Of a DNA stretch of 64,000 nt, positions 46,764 to 54,330 are shown piece by piece. The notes beneath the pieces were generated by a model. The model did no database searches, was not told the origin of the DNA, and worked only from the letters and a program-made list of their open reading frames with translations. Source of the stretch: Bacteroidales bacterium. GTDB lineage: Bacteria; Bacteroidota; Bacteroidia; Bacteroidales; VadinHA17. Position numbers and translations under genes: made by a program. Within the stretch, counting starts at the first letter, position 1; every line of letters starts with the position of its first letter. The DNA is taken from contig PLNT01000003.1 of the NCBI GenBank assembly GCA_003141895.1, forward strand, positions 6,134 through 70,133. The letters run 5' to 3'.

Positions 46764-46799
46764 ATACGACTAACTTGAAAAATTCAAACTATTCAAAAG

Positions 46800-47282
46800 T
46801 TGGAAAAAGAGTTTATAGAATTAATAAAGAGTCATCAGGGAATATTACATAAGATCTGTAATGTGTACTTTCTTAGAGATACTTACAAAGAGGATTATTA
46901 TCAGGAAATTCTGATCAGGCTATGGAAATCGTATCCCAGTTTTAGAAATCAATCAGCGTTTTCCACCTGGCTCTATAGAGTTGCTCTAAATACTGCAATT
47001 GACATAATTCGTAAACAAAGCCTCCTGCCTAAACATACCGGACTTTCAAAAATAGAATACAATATACCTGAAAACAAAAACCTCTTAGAATCTGATAATA
47101 AGGATAAACTTTATATGGCTATCAATCAGTTATCTGATATTGAAAAAGCAATTATCATTCTGTACCTGGAAGATTATAATTACAGTGAGATTGCAGAAAT
47201 AACAGGCATTTCAGAGAATTATACCGGAGTCAAGATCAATAGAATAAAAACTCAACTAATTAAGATATTGAACCATGAATAA
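46800..47282 (+). CDS. ECF-type RNA polymerase sigma factor
   Basis: 160 residues. Region 2 (about 10-75) has YYQEILIRLWKSYPSFRNQSAFSTWLYRVALNTAID, read from 40 on, and region 4 (100-155) has LYLEDYNYSEIAEITGISENYTGVKINRIK. The frame starts with TTG at 46800; no in-frame ATG occurs before region 2. It overlaps the next gene by 8 bp, so the downstream membrane protein is probably its partner or anti-sigma factor. Confidence 0.92.
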   Translation: MEKEFIELIKSHQGILHKICNVYFLRDTYKEDYYQEILIRLWKSYPSFRNQSAFSTWLYRVALNTAIDIIRKQSLLPKHTGLSKIEYNIPENKNLLESDNKDKLYMAINQLSDIEKAIIILYLEDYNYSEIAEITGISENYTGVKINRIKTQLIKILNHE

Positions 47283-47928
47283 AAATGATCTTAAATCGAT
47301 GTGGCAAGATTTTCATTACATGAATAGTGAAGATACTTTCTCTAAAGTAAGTATTGAAAAATCCATGAACCTGAAGCATAGTAAAATAATTTCTAAATCT
47401 CTATTGGATGTAAAATTAAAGGTCATTATTTATGCACTGATCTTTTTTATTTATGCCGGGTTAATGATATATGCTTTTGTATATCTCAGACTGAATTTAT
47501 CTTTCAGTTCTTTGATCCCGCTTACTTTAGCGGGTATATTCCTTTTATTAACATCTACCTCTGAATGTGTCAGATTATCAGTACTCACCAAAACAGCAGA
47601 TAATTTGTCTCTAAAAGATTCTTTGCTGGTTTTTAGTAAGAAATTGAAAAGAATAAAAACAACCGATTTTATTATCTGTCTGGTCTTTTTCTATTTATCA
47701 GCTGTTTTGATAATATTTAATTTTTTGACAGATATCGGGGGAGTTAAAAATTTATTGTGGAGCAATGAAATTGCCCCGTTACCTTTATTGGGGATATTAA
47801 TTTTAATGCTTCTTTCAGTACCATGGTTTATAAAATATCAGAATAATAAGAGGTACAAAAAGCTGTTTTCAAATCTCAGAGAGTCAATTCATCAGCTAAA
47901 TGATCAGTCTGGGAACATTGACTGCTGA
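47275..47928 (+). CDS. Membrane partner of ECF sigma factor, possible anti-sigma
   Basis: 217 residues. A cytosolic N-terminus of about 48 residues (DLKSMWQDFHYMNSEDTF) comes first, then four hydrophobic helices (about 50-70, 77-97, 128-150 and 165-184) and a basic tail. Overlap with the sigma gene predicts coupled translation. The sequence lacks the zinc-finger HCC motif and the FecR fold of common anti-sigma factors; topology with a short cytosolic N-terminus still fits sigma binding. Function inferred from context. Confidence 0.7.
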   Translation: MNKNDLKSMWQDFHYMNSEDTFSKVSIEKSMNLKHSKIISKSLLDVKLKVIIYALIFFIYAGLMIYAFVYLRLNLSFSSLIPLTLAGIFLLLTSTSECVRLSVLTKTADNLSLKDSLLVFSKKLKRIKTTDFIICLVFFYLSAVLIIFNFLTDIGGVKNLLWSNEIAPLPLLGILILMLLSVPWFIKYQNNKRYKKLFSNLRESIHQLNDQSGNIDC

Positions 47929-47940
47929 CTTGCTACTAAA

Positions 47941-47998
47941 ATTGTCTTGCGGTCCTGCAGTCTTGCAGTCTTACACTACGCGGAACTGCGTTGCTCTT
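47941..47998. repeat. Octamer repeat stretch
   Basis: TTGCGGTC, CTGCAGTC and TTGCAGTC units, then CTACGCGGAACTGCG. Fills the gap between convergent genes. Confidence 0.65.
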
Positions 47999-48015
47999 TA
48001 GTTTCATAGCTTTAA

Positions 48016-48444
48016 TTAGTCCTCTATTGCCTCAATACCAAGTTGCTTAACCCGCTCAATACCATCTTTCATTGCTTTGAGCTGTTCCGGGAAGTGTCCT
48101 TGCCAATCCTTGACCTCACCAATAATCCGAATGGGGCTTTTAGTACGATATGACTTTGTTGGATTTCCAGGGAATTTCTTGTCCGTCAGATTAGGGTCAT
48201 CTTCAAAGGGTCCAGTCGGCTCTACTATGTAAATTCTGCCAACACCTTCGCCTAAGGAAAGTTCAGCTCCCCAAATTGCAGCGTCTAAGGTCGCAGTTAA
48301 ATAAACGTACTTTGCCTTATTTCTCTGTCCGTAGTTTGAATTAAAGCCGGGTTCAATCAGGTCTCCTTGTTTCAGATTTGCCTTTGTGCCGTGATAGAAC
48401 TTATTTGAATTCAGGTCGATGGTCGTTTCTATTGATTTGTCCAC
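48016..48444 (-). CDS. arr: NAD+-rifampin ADP-ribosyltransferase
   Basis: 142 residues, the usual Arr size. The three catalytic residues known from the mycobacterial enzyme are present: H18 in FYHGTK, Y48 in YVYLTAT and D83 in FEDDPN. IYIVEPTGPF and YRTKSPIRIIGEV complete the signature. Transfers ADP-ribose from NAD+ to rifamycins, giving resistance, and may have a native stress role. Its 5' end overlaps the 3' end of a broken glycosyltransferase gene by 44 bp on the same strand. Confidence 0.93.
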   Translation of the reverse strand: MDKSIETTIDLNSNKFYHGTKANLKQGDLIEPGFNSNYGQRNKAKYVYLTATLDAAIWGAELSLGEGVGRIYIVEPTGPFEDDPNLTDKKFPGNPTKSYRTKSPIRIIGEVKDWQGHFPEQLKAMKDGIERVKQLGIEAIED

Positions 48445-48977
48445 TCGTCTGCTTGTTTTTAATTAATTCTTCAATCATACCGATTGCAAGATCTGGTGCA
48501 TCAAATTTTGCATAGTGTTCTTTCAATTCTTTTGCCTTTTGCTTATAAGAATGATCTGACATGATCTTCCTGTAAGCTTTCAGGATGTTTTTTGAAGTAG
48601 GTTTTTGGTTCCTTAAATTTATCCCGGCCCCTGAGTATTCCAGTCTGGCTGCCACTTCCATTTTATCTTCGGTAGCACCTGCAATAATTATTGGTATTCC
48701 GTAAGCTAAAGCATTCTGAGTACCACCAAATCCACCATTTGTAATTAACAGATCAATGTAAGGTAAAAGGTTCCCAAACGGAATGAAGGGTTCAGTATGT
48801 ACGTTCCCGGGAAGATTCAGGCAGAAAAGTGGCCCCGGTATTTTCAACCCTTTTCTGAAACTTTCTACCCCCAAAACATAAAACATCATGACCGTTTTGA
48901 ACAAGTTTAGTAATGATAGGGACAAAAGGATTAAAATGTCCATCAATTGGTACAGTAATTACTATTATTTTACTCAT
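48401..48977 (-). pseudogene. Deleted and frameshifted MGT-type glycosyltransferase
   Basis: The N-terminus (ATG 48977: MSKIIVITVPIDGHFNPFVP) matches the start of UDP-glycosyltransferases of the MGT/YjiC type. The C-terminal third is in another frame: NLPGNVHTEPFIPFG, the NDP-sugar site DLLITNGGFGGTQNALAYG, and AGATEDKMEVAARLEYSGAG. Together they make about 190 residues against about 400 in the family, so roughly 200 central residues were lost and the frame changed, between about 48800 and 48860. Family members glycosylate macrolides and rifamycins, which makes the Arr neighbour notable. Confidence 0.85.
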
Positions 48978-48978
48978 A

Positions 48979-49214
48979 ATATTAAGGGCATAAAGGCTTA
49001 AAGGCATAAAAGCGCAAAGGCGATAAATGTCATGCGGTTCCCGAGTCGCTTCGCTCTCGGGATTTCGTCACTTCGTTCCTCAACTTGCGGTCTTGCGGTC
49101 ATTTGGTTCATAAAGCATCTACAGCCTCTATAGCTTTTAGAGCCTTATTAGTAGTCTTGCAGTCACGCGGTCATGTGGTCTTGCAATCATTCCTTGCACC
49201 TCGTACCATGTACC
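48979..49214. repeat. Mosaic repeat element with palindrome
   Basis: Starts with ATAAAGGC/TTAAAGGC octamers, then a CCCGAG-TCGCTTCG-CTCTCGGG hairpin region (49036-49092, short version of 45280-45392), TTGCGGTC octamers, CTACAGCCTC nonamers ending TTTTAGAGCC, more octamers and GTACCATGTACCATTAAC at the end. Confidence 0.8.
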
Positions 49215-49215
49215 A

Positions 49216-49719
49216 TTAACTGTAGGCTATATTTATAATTTCAAAAACAATATCTCCTTCGGCTCGCTTTAACATAACTTTTTCTCCGATTCTTTTATTT
49301 ATTAATACTTTGGACATAGGTGATAGAAAGGAGATCTTCCCTTTTGAAATTGCTGCTTCATCAACACCTGTTATCTGGAAAGTCTGGATGTTACCGGTTG
49401 CTTCTGTTTTGAGTGTTACTAATGCTCCGAACCTTATTTCATTTTGCGGCTGCTCTTTAAGATTAACTATCTTGGCTTCAGAAATCCTGTTGTTCAACAG
49501 CTGCAATTTTGCATTAATATAGTTCAGCGTTATTCGTTTCTCATCCTCTCTGGCTCCAACCAGGTTGTCTTTTTCACTGCCCAGCATCTGTTTTTCAGCC
49601 AATAGCTGGTCCATACCAGTTTGGGTAACAAAGTTCGTTACTCCTTCCGGTAAAAATGCCCTCTGCGGTACTCTCGGAATTTCTTCCTGATCGTCTTCTT
49701 TGACAAATCCTCGGCTCAT
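49216..49719 (-). CDS. GreA/GreB-family elongation factor, acidic tip missing
   Basis: 167 residues from ATG 49719 (MSRGFVKEDDQEEIP); the frame is open to 49788 but the added part is repeat-derived. The N-terminus is a coiled coil (about 35-80), the C-terminus (90-165) an FKBP-like domain with RFGALVTLKTEATGN and ISFLSPMSKVLINKRIGE. Canonical Gre factors carry acidic DLSENAEY at the hairpin tip to drive RNA cleavage; here the equivalent reads EKRITLNY. It may bind polymerase without cleavage, like Gfh or Rnk proteins. Confidence 0.85.
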   Translation of the reverse strand: MSRGFVKEDDQEEIPRVPQRAFLPEGVTNFVTQTGMDQLLAEKQMLGSEKDNLVGAREDEKRITLNYINAKLQLLNNRISEAKIVNLKEQPQNEIRFGALVTLKTEATGNIQTFQITGVDEAAISKGKISFLSPMSKVLINKRIGEKVMLKRAEGDIVFEIINIAYS

Positions 49720-49979
49720 GGGTACCAAAGTTAAGGGAAAATACGTAAAGGCAATAATTGTCTTGCTGTCTTGCCGTCCTGCGGTCATGCTGTCGAAGAG
49801 AAGAAGTAAGGAGTAAACAGTGAACAGTGAACAGTATCCCTCGACATGGTCGGAATAAACAATAATCAGTAATTAGGGAACTGGTGAAAATAAGATCTGC
49901 GTTAATCTGCAAGATCTGCGGGGAAAATTATCTATCGACAAGTAACTGAATTGATATTGAGATCATCTTAGCCTTAACC
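49720..49979. other. Repeat-filled intergenic region
   Basis: 260 bp with TTGCTGTC/TTGCCGTC/CTGCGGTC octamers (49757-49795), AGTGAACAGTGAACAGT heptamers (near 49817), GATCTGCG repeats (49892-49922) and CTTAACC hexamers at the end. No gene. Confidence 0.7.
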
Positions 49980-50513
49980 TTAACCTTTCTTTTCAAGGGT
50001 GATGTTGTTCCTCGAAGCAGAAGTATATTTTTTTTTAGTTCTGTAGAAGACATAAATGATAATGCCGATGATGAGCATCCCAAGATCGGTTACTACAGCG
50101 ATAGTAAAAGAGTGATTATACAAGCCAAGCCCTACCCTGCATGAACCGTTGAAGAAAAGCGGCAGATCAGGTGGCAAGGGTTTCCCTCCCAATATTGCAC
50201 CCATAGGATGGGTGATTAAGTCCACCACCCAGTGACTGAAAACAAGAAGTCCGATTACTGTGCCTGAGCGCATGTCACGATAAATGCGGGCGGCTATAAG
50301 CGCTGCCAGTATAGACCAGATCAATGACATGAATAGACTGTGCGACCATGGGGATGTATCTATGCCAACTCTGTTAGAGTCTATTCCTGTAATATAAAAA
50401 ATGGCCCACAGTATATCAATAAGTTCCGTTGCAATCAGTAATACAAGAAGATGTACTTTGGGTGCAACAGGTTTTGCAGCAAAACCTAATCCAATGTGTC
50501 CTAAACCTGCCAT
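49980..50513 (-). CDS. Multi-helix membrane protein (YdjM/DUF457-like metal site)
   Basis: 177 residues with about five hydrophobic helices. Polar residues inside the helices include H6 (GLGHIGLGF), the ELID segment at about 30, PWSHSLFMSL near 58, and FSHWVVDLITHP near 92. This spacing of His and Asp in membrane helices is typical of the YdjM/DUF457 'membrane-bound metal-dependent hydrolase' family. Substrate unknown. Repeat-derived hexamers encode nothing of it; the C-terminus is Lys-rich and cytosolic. Confidence 0.7.
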   Translation of the reverse strand: MAGLGHIGLGFAAKPVAPKVHLLVLLIATELIDILWAIFYITGIDSNRVGIDTSPWSHSLFMSLIWSILAALIAARIYRDMRSGTVIGLLVFSHWVVDLITHPMGAILGGKPLPPDLPLFFNGSCRVGLGLYNHSFTIAVVTDLGMLIIGIIIYVFYRTKKKYTSASRNNITLEKKG

Positions 50514-50885
50514 ATATTGTTATAAATTAAAATTCGGTGTAAAGGCGCAAGGACGCAATGGGTATTAAGGTCATGCGGTCTTGCGGTCATCTGGTTCATA
50601 AAGTATCTACAGCCTCTACAGCTTTTCTATGCTTTCGCCCCGTCAGCCACAGGATAAAAACAGGTTAATAACTCTGCAATGTGCAGTAATTAAGTGTTAT
50701 GCAATGAATTAAATGTTCCTAATTCATTTATATTATTTTGAAAAGATCAGGTATTATCTTACAAGTTACGCCTTTAATAGGAAATGATACGAAATTGTTA
50801 CCTGCTGGCGTCGGGCATCAGGCGTCAGGCCAATCCTGGGAAAAAAGAACTTGGTGAATCTTTGTTGTGGGCTGTGCACCGCATT
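50514..50885. other. Intergenic region: octamer repeats and 176-bp element
   Basis: 372 bp: octamer/nonamer mosaic at 50535-50628, the second copy of the 176-177 bp element at 50629-50804, and a short GGCGTC/GGGCATCA repeat at 50807-50832. No gene. Confidence 0.7.
50629..50804. repeat. 176-bp dispersed element, copy 2
   Basis: Begins ATGCTTTCGCCCCGTCAGCC and ends AATTGTTACCTG. It shares start, end and length with copy 1 at 46459-46635. It directly follows a CTACAGCTTTTC nonamer end, as copy 1 follows a repeat mosaic. Confidence 0.75.
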
Positions 50886-51488
50886 TCATTTCTGAACTAT
50901 TTTCCTTAGTTCCTTAAAAGTCGAAAAAGGCACATTTACAATAAAAGGGTTTGCCAGCCACGCCGGTATCAATCCTCCGGGCTCTACATGCATTTGATAA
51001 GCTATAGCAGTCGTGGATGTATCAATTGAGGTTAAAAGCCAATAGCCATTTGCTTTTGCTAATCTGACAAATCCTTCACCGGGCGGGATATAATCAGGTA
51101 TTCCCGTTACATCTACTCTCACTTGTTCGTTGTTAATTACTATATATTGAAAGTGATATACCATATCCCTGTTTTTAAAAGGAAAGGGTAAAAATGTTTC
51201 GATATAATAGTACTGGTCATTCTCTTCCGATTTAAGTTTCTTTATTCCCTTACAATTAATAATCCAATTGTTAATGCTGTCGCTGTTTTTTAATACTTCG
51301 ACAATACTTTCAATTCTGCAGGTTACCTTCATTTCAGCTTTAAACGCTTTATATGCAGAACCTGGTTCTGTTTTCGTATACACTTTTATTCCGGATTCGT
51401 CCTTCACGAGTTTCCAGTTTCCCTGGGCAGATGCACTAAATGCAGATAGCAGAACAATTGTGGTAATTAAGAATATTCTTTGTCGCAT
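50886..51488 (-). CDS. Secreted START-domain lipid-binding protein
   Basis: 200 residues with a cleavable signal (about 1-21, ends SASAQ). The rest is a START/SRPBCC domain: GNWKLVKDESGIKVYTK at the first strand, FKAEMKV, the YIETFLPFPFKNRDMVY block and the long C-terminal helix. Such proteins hold a hydrophobic ligand in a helix-grip pocket; ligand unknown. Stands alone. Confidence 0.88.
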   Translation of the reverse strand: MRQRIFLITTIVLLSAFSASAQGNWKLVKDESGIKVYTKTEPGSAYKAFKAEMKVTCRIESIVEVLKNSDSINNWIINCKGIKKLKSEENDQYYYIETFLPFPFKNRDMVYHFQYIVINNEQVRVDVTGIPDYIPPGEGFVRLAKANGYWLLTSIDTSTTAIAYQMHVEPGGLIPAWLANPFIVNVPFSTFKELRKIVQK

Positions 51489-51620
51489 TCTTTAAATATA
51501 CGTTTGTTGTTTATCGTTTATCGTTATGAAGAACGTACACTGAGTTACACAGAGAAGGCACAGACTTTGTCGGCCGTAGAGTTCCGTCCACCGCGTACCG
51601 CGTACCTGTATTCATTACAC
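51489..51620. repeat. Short repeat remnants
   Basis: GTTTATCGTTTATCG heptamers at 51510-51525 and CCGCGTACCGCGTACC heptamers near 51591-51607, the same unit types as in the larger mosaics. Confidence 0.65.
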
Positions 51621-52742
51621 TTAATTATTTGTAACACATTTAAAAGTTTCCGGATATTTGGCCAGAGAGTTCAATTCATCATCTTTCAGTTCAATATTTA
51701 ATCCCCAACCTTTGTAGAATGTGAATGCCTTGTCAATGAATTCTTTATTAATGGCAGTTGAATAAGGAATAAAGTACTGATTCACGATCTTGTCATAATT
51801 ACTATTAATATCGAATACTTTTACCATATCGGAACAATTGAAATCCAATTTGTTAAAATCTATAACCTTCGTTATTGGATCATACGGTGGTTGCTTCATG
51901 AATATCTTTTTATCACCGTCAATTACAGGTGTTTCAAAAACCTTAAAGTATATACGCATGTTAGTGATATCATAGACAATACTCCATTTGGTAAACAGTA
52001 CCTGGCTAACCATATTTAAAGTACGAAACGCGTAATCGATAGTCGAATCATCGGTTAACGGACCGGCATGATTTGTTTGCTTTGCAGCAGTACAAAAATG
52101 ATAGAGTGAAGGATTCGATTGAGTGTCGCTATTATTATTGTAACTGCTCACCGACTCTTCATATGTGCTATTTGCCAAAGCCAGAACGGGAAGATACTTC
52201 CCGGTATGAACCACCATCTTTCCATTCAGGAACTCTATTGTTGCCGAATTTCCGGAACGATCGCAGATTAAGAAGTGGATTTTACTATTATCCTCTATTC
52301 TCAGGAATGTGTCGCTATTTATCACTTCTTCAATTGTTGAATAATTATCCAATTGATATTGAATCCACTGAAATGCTCCTATAACATCCCTGTTATCACT
52401 GGAAGGATATACTGTTTCATCCAACGTCATATGTTCAACAACAAGTCCGCTTTCATTTATTCCGCCGAATGGCAACTCTCTTCCTATCTGATTGAATGTT
52501 ATGCTTCCGAATTTTGAGACCCATTTAACAGGTTTTTCTGAAGAATTTACAAGTGCAACCTTCTCAAGATTCCTTGGGTTAACCATCACCAGACCCGTTC
52601 CGGAATACCAATCAAGGTTGCGACCGAAAACCAACCTGTTTCCCTGATGAAGCACAAAAGTTGTGCAAGGATAAACGGCGCAAGGAATTAAAATTGTCAT
52701 AATGATGACATAAATAAATATTAAAATCTTTTGTTTATTCAT
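51621..52742 (-). CDS. Linear amide C-N hydrolase (choloylglycine hydrolase family)
   Basis: 373 residues. A signal peptide ends just before C26, the N-terminal nucleophile cysteine (YPCTTFVLHQ), which must be exposed by cleavage. RNLDWY (about 41-46) supplies the conserved Arg and Asp of the Ntn fold, and NGKMVVHTGKYLPVLALANSTYEE gives the Asn site, read from its first 20 residues. Family members hydrolyse bile-salt amides, penicillin V or acyl-homoserine lactones; sequence alone does not decide. The XRE-membrane gene lies 33 bp upstream on the same strand. Confidence 0.88.
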   Translation of the reverse strand: MNKQKILIFIYVIIMTILIPCAVYPCTTFVLHQGNRLVFGRNLDWYSGTGLVMVNPRNLEKVALVNSSEKPVKWVSKFGSITFNQIGRELPFGGINESGLVVEHMTLDETVYPSSDNRDVIGAFQWIQYQLDNYSTIEEVINSDTFLRIEDNSKIHFLICDRSGNSATIEFLNGKMVVHTGKYLPVLALANSTYEESVSSYNNNSDTQSNPSLYHFCTAAKQTNHAGPLTDDSTIDYAFRTLNMVSQVLFTKWSIVYDITNMRIYFKVFETPVIDGDKKIFMKQPPYDPITKVIDFNKLDFNCSDMVKVFDINSNYDKIVNQYFIPYSTAINKEFIDKAFTFYKGWGLNIELKDDELNSLAKYPETFKCVTNN

Positions 52743-52775
52743 GGTGTGTATGATTAAATTTCAACACTCTCTTTA

Positions 52776-53621
52776 CTACACAATCTTGTTTTCCAACAAT
52801 TTGGGATACTTATAAGCTTTATATAAAATGATGATTTCAAATATTTCCGTAGGAATAGTCAGGATGGCACCAACGAACCATAAAATAAGAGTTAGAAAGA
52901 AGAATGCTTCAATAATATTAAAGAAACCAGCCAATGAAGCCGATGAACCATAATATTTATTTAACCTGATTAATCCAACGCCAAAAACAATTCCAATTAT
53001 TCCAAATGAAATGGACTTACCTCCGTCAATTGTTTGTTTTTCAATTGAATTATAGAATAGAGAAATAATATCGTAAAATGAAAACAGGGCTATTGCAAAA
53101 ATAGTTATTAAGGAAGAAATAACTAAAATATGATTTTTCAATTTACTGCCTATAACAACGAAACCACCAAAATAATAATAGGCTGTAATAATGATGAATA
53201 GTTTAAGTATGATATAAATAACTTTCCCTGTAATAAATAAGTTGTCTTTACTTCGAAGTAAATCCAGATCAGCAATAGCAAATCCTAGTAAAAAATAGAC
53301 TATTCCGGCAATCCATGCATATTTAATAAAGCTATTGGCTAATTTCCGTAATGGTATATTCTCGAAATTACCGCTTATTATTTGGTTGAAATTTTCAAAT
53401 ACTTTTAATCTGAATTTATTTGTATTTGGGTTTTCTTCAATTTTATAATCGAGACAAGAATATATCAGATTTAATGTGAAACTTCTGGGAGTTACAGATC
53501 CTGTTTCTATCCTTTGAATAGTTCTTACATTAATATTACATTTAAGAGCAACTTCTTCCTGAGTGATCCCTTTTGTTTTTCTTAATTCTGCAATTTTTAT
53601 TCCCAATTCCGGTTGGTTCAT
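52776..53621 (-). CDS. XRE-family regulator fused to multi-helix membrane domain
   Basis: 281 residues from ATG 53621 (MNQPELGIKIAELRKTKG). A longer frame to 53708 would run through the tandem operator motif, so the inner start is preferred. Helix-turn-helix at about 5-60 (GITQEEVALKCNINVRTIQR), linker, then five or six hydrophobic helices (about 110-270). Same plan as the 42.3 kb regulator but a different membrane domain. It precedes the amide hydrolase gene by 33 bp and may control it. Confidence 0.85.
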   Translation of the reverse strand: MNQPELGIKIAELRKTKGITQEEVALKCNINVRTIQRIETGSVTPRSFTLNLIYSCLDYKIEENPNTNKFRLKVFENFNQIISGNFENIPLRKLANSFIKYAWIAGIVYFLLGFAIADLDLLRSKDNLFITGKVIYIILKLFIIITAYYYFGGFVVIGSKLKNHILVISSLITIFAIALFSFYDIISLFYNSIEKQTIDGGKSISFGIIGIVFGVGLIRLNKYYGSSASLAGFFNIIEAFFFLTLILWFVGAILTIPTEIFEIIILYKAYKYPKLLENKIV

Positions 53622-53688
53622 CCTTTTATATTTTTTGAACAATTTTAGATGTTTAAATCCGGGTAAACAATGAATGGATTCGAATTTC

Positions 53689-53710
53689 ACACGGCATTTA
53701 CCCGGCATTT
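53689..53710. promoter_or_regulatory. Tandem 11-bp operator upstream of XRE-membrane gene
   Basis: ACACGGCATTT followed directly by ACCCGGCATTT, 68-89 bp ahead of the ATG at 53621. Matches the pair at 42925-42946 at most positions. A second tandem pair, TACACAAAA at 53763-53771 and 53774-53782, also 11 bp apart, lies further upstream. Confidence 0.65.
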
Positions 53711-53782
53711 TGAATTTAACTCATATACAGCTCATTAGAAATTGAAAAAGTGACTCCTAAATTACACAAAAACTACACAAAA

Positions 53783-54017
53783 GTTGATTCCTCGACTAGC
53801 TCGGGATTAAATGGGCAATAGGCAATAGTAAGAAGCTATGGAACTACGCAATGCCGGAGGCATTCAATTCCAATAGCCATGGTAACGTCCATGGTAATGA
53901 TAGATTCTAATTTTCAATCACCGCGTGGTTGAAAAAGTTCTTCAGAAAGCAAATAACCGGAATGTAAAAATATTTTCGTATTTTGCGCCCGCTTTTTTAA
54001 CCCATATACAGATATAA
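53783..54017. other. Intergenic region before tRNA-Ser
   Basis: Contains small palindromes: AATGCC-GGA-GGCATT (near 53851-53865) and CCATGG-TAACGT-CCATGG (near 53878-53895). TATTTTG at 53979-53985 is one base short of the -7 consensus but well placed as a tRNA promoter. No gene. Confidence 0.5.
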
Positions 54018-54106
<89 letters not shown>

Positions 54107-54118
54107 AACGCTTAAATG

Positions 54119-54139
54119 AATCCCGCCAGAGGCGGGATT
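54119..54139 (+). terminator. Terminator of tRNA-Ser
   Basis: Perfect 9-bp stem AATCCCGCC / GGCGGGATT with loop AGA, then ATTTATTT. Lies 13 bp after the tRNA. Confidence 0.7.
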
Positions 54140-54330
54140 ATTTATTTAACCGAAGCGCCGAAGAAAGCTTGCTTTCTGAAGGTGGGGAGGTGGAATAAAT
54201 GAAACCCTCCTTAATACCACCCCGGCCCGTATAAGGCTGATTTATTTACTGTTAAATATTGGTCGGGCCACCCCTCCTTCAAAAGGAGGGGAAATTTTTA
54301 AATTATTCCCCCACTTAATTAAACACCCTG
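54140..54330. repeat. Palindromic intergenic element
   Basis: AGAAAGC-TT-GCTTTCT hairpin (54162-54177), then GGCCCG (about 54224) facing CGGGCC (about 54264), and CCCCTCCTT-CAA-AAGGAGGGG (54271-54291), the last shared with 37889-37915. Confidence 0.65.

Larger units (their letters stand above)
46074..46799. other. Long repeat-filled region upstream of ECF sigma gene
   Basis: 726 bp with two mosaic repeat elements (46251-46440 and 46636-46716), a 177-bp element that has a second copy at 50.6 kb, and candidate regulatory direct repeats near the sigma gene. No gene is supported. Confidence 0.7.

Noticed and set aside
42034-49215. Integron cassette array (arr is a classic cassette gene)
   Set aside because: Genes lie in both directions, no integrase is seen, and the repeats lack attC-like core sites.
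37600-49985. Telomere-like hexamers (CCTTAA)n as a replicon end
   Set aside because: Runs are short, internal and mixed with other repeat units; flanking genes continue on both sides.
42153-51620. CRISPR array in the repeat-rich gaps
   Set aside because: Units are 6-9 bp and contiguous, without regular spacers, and no cas genes are present.
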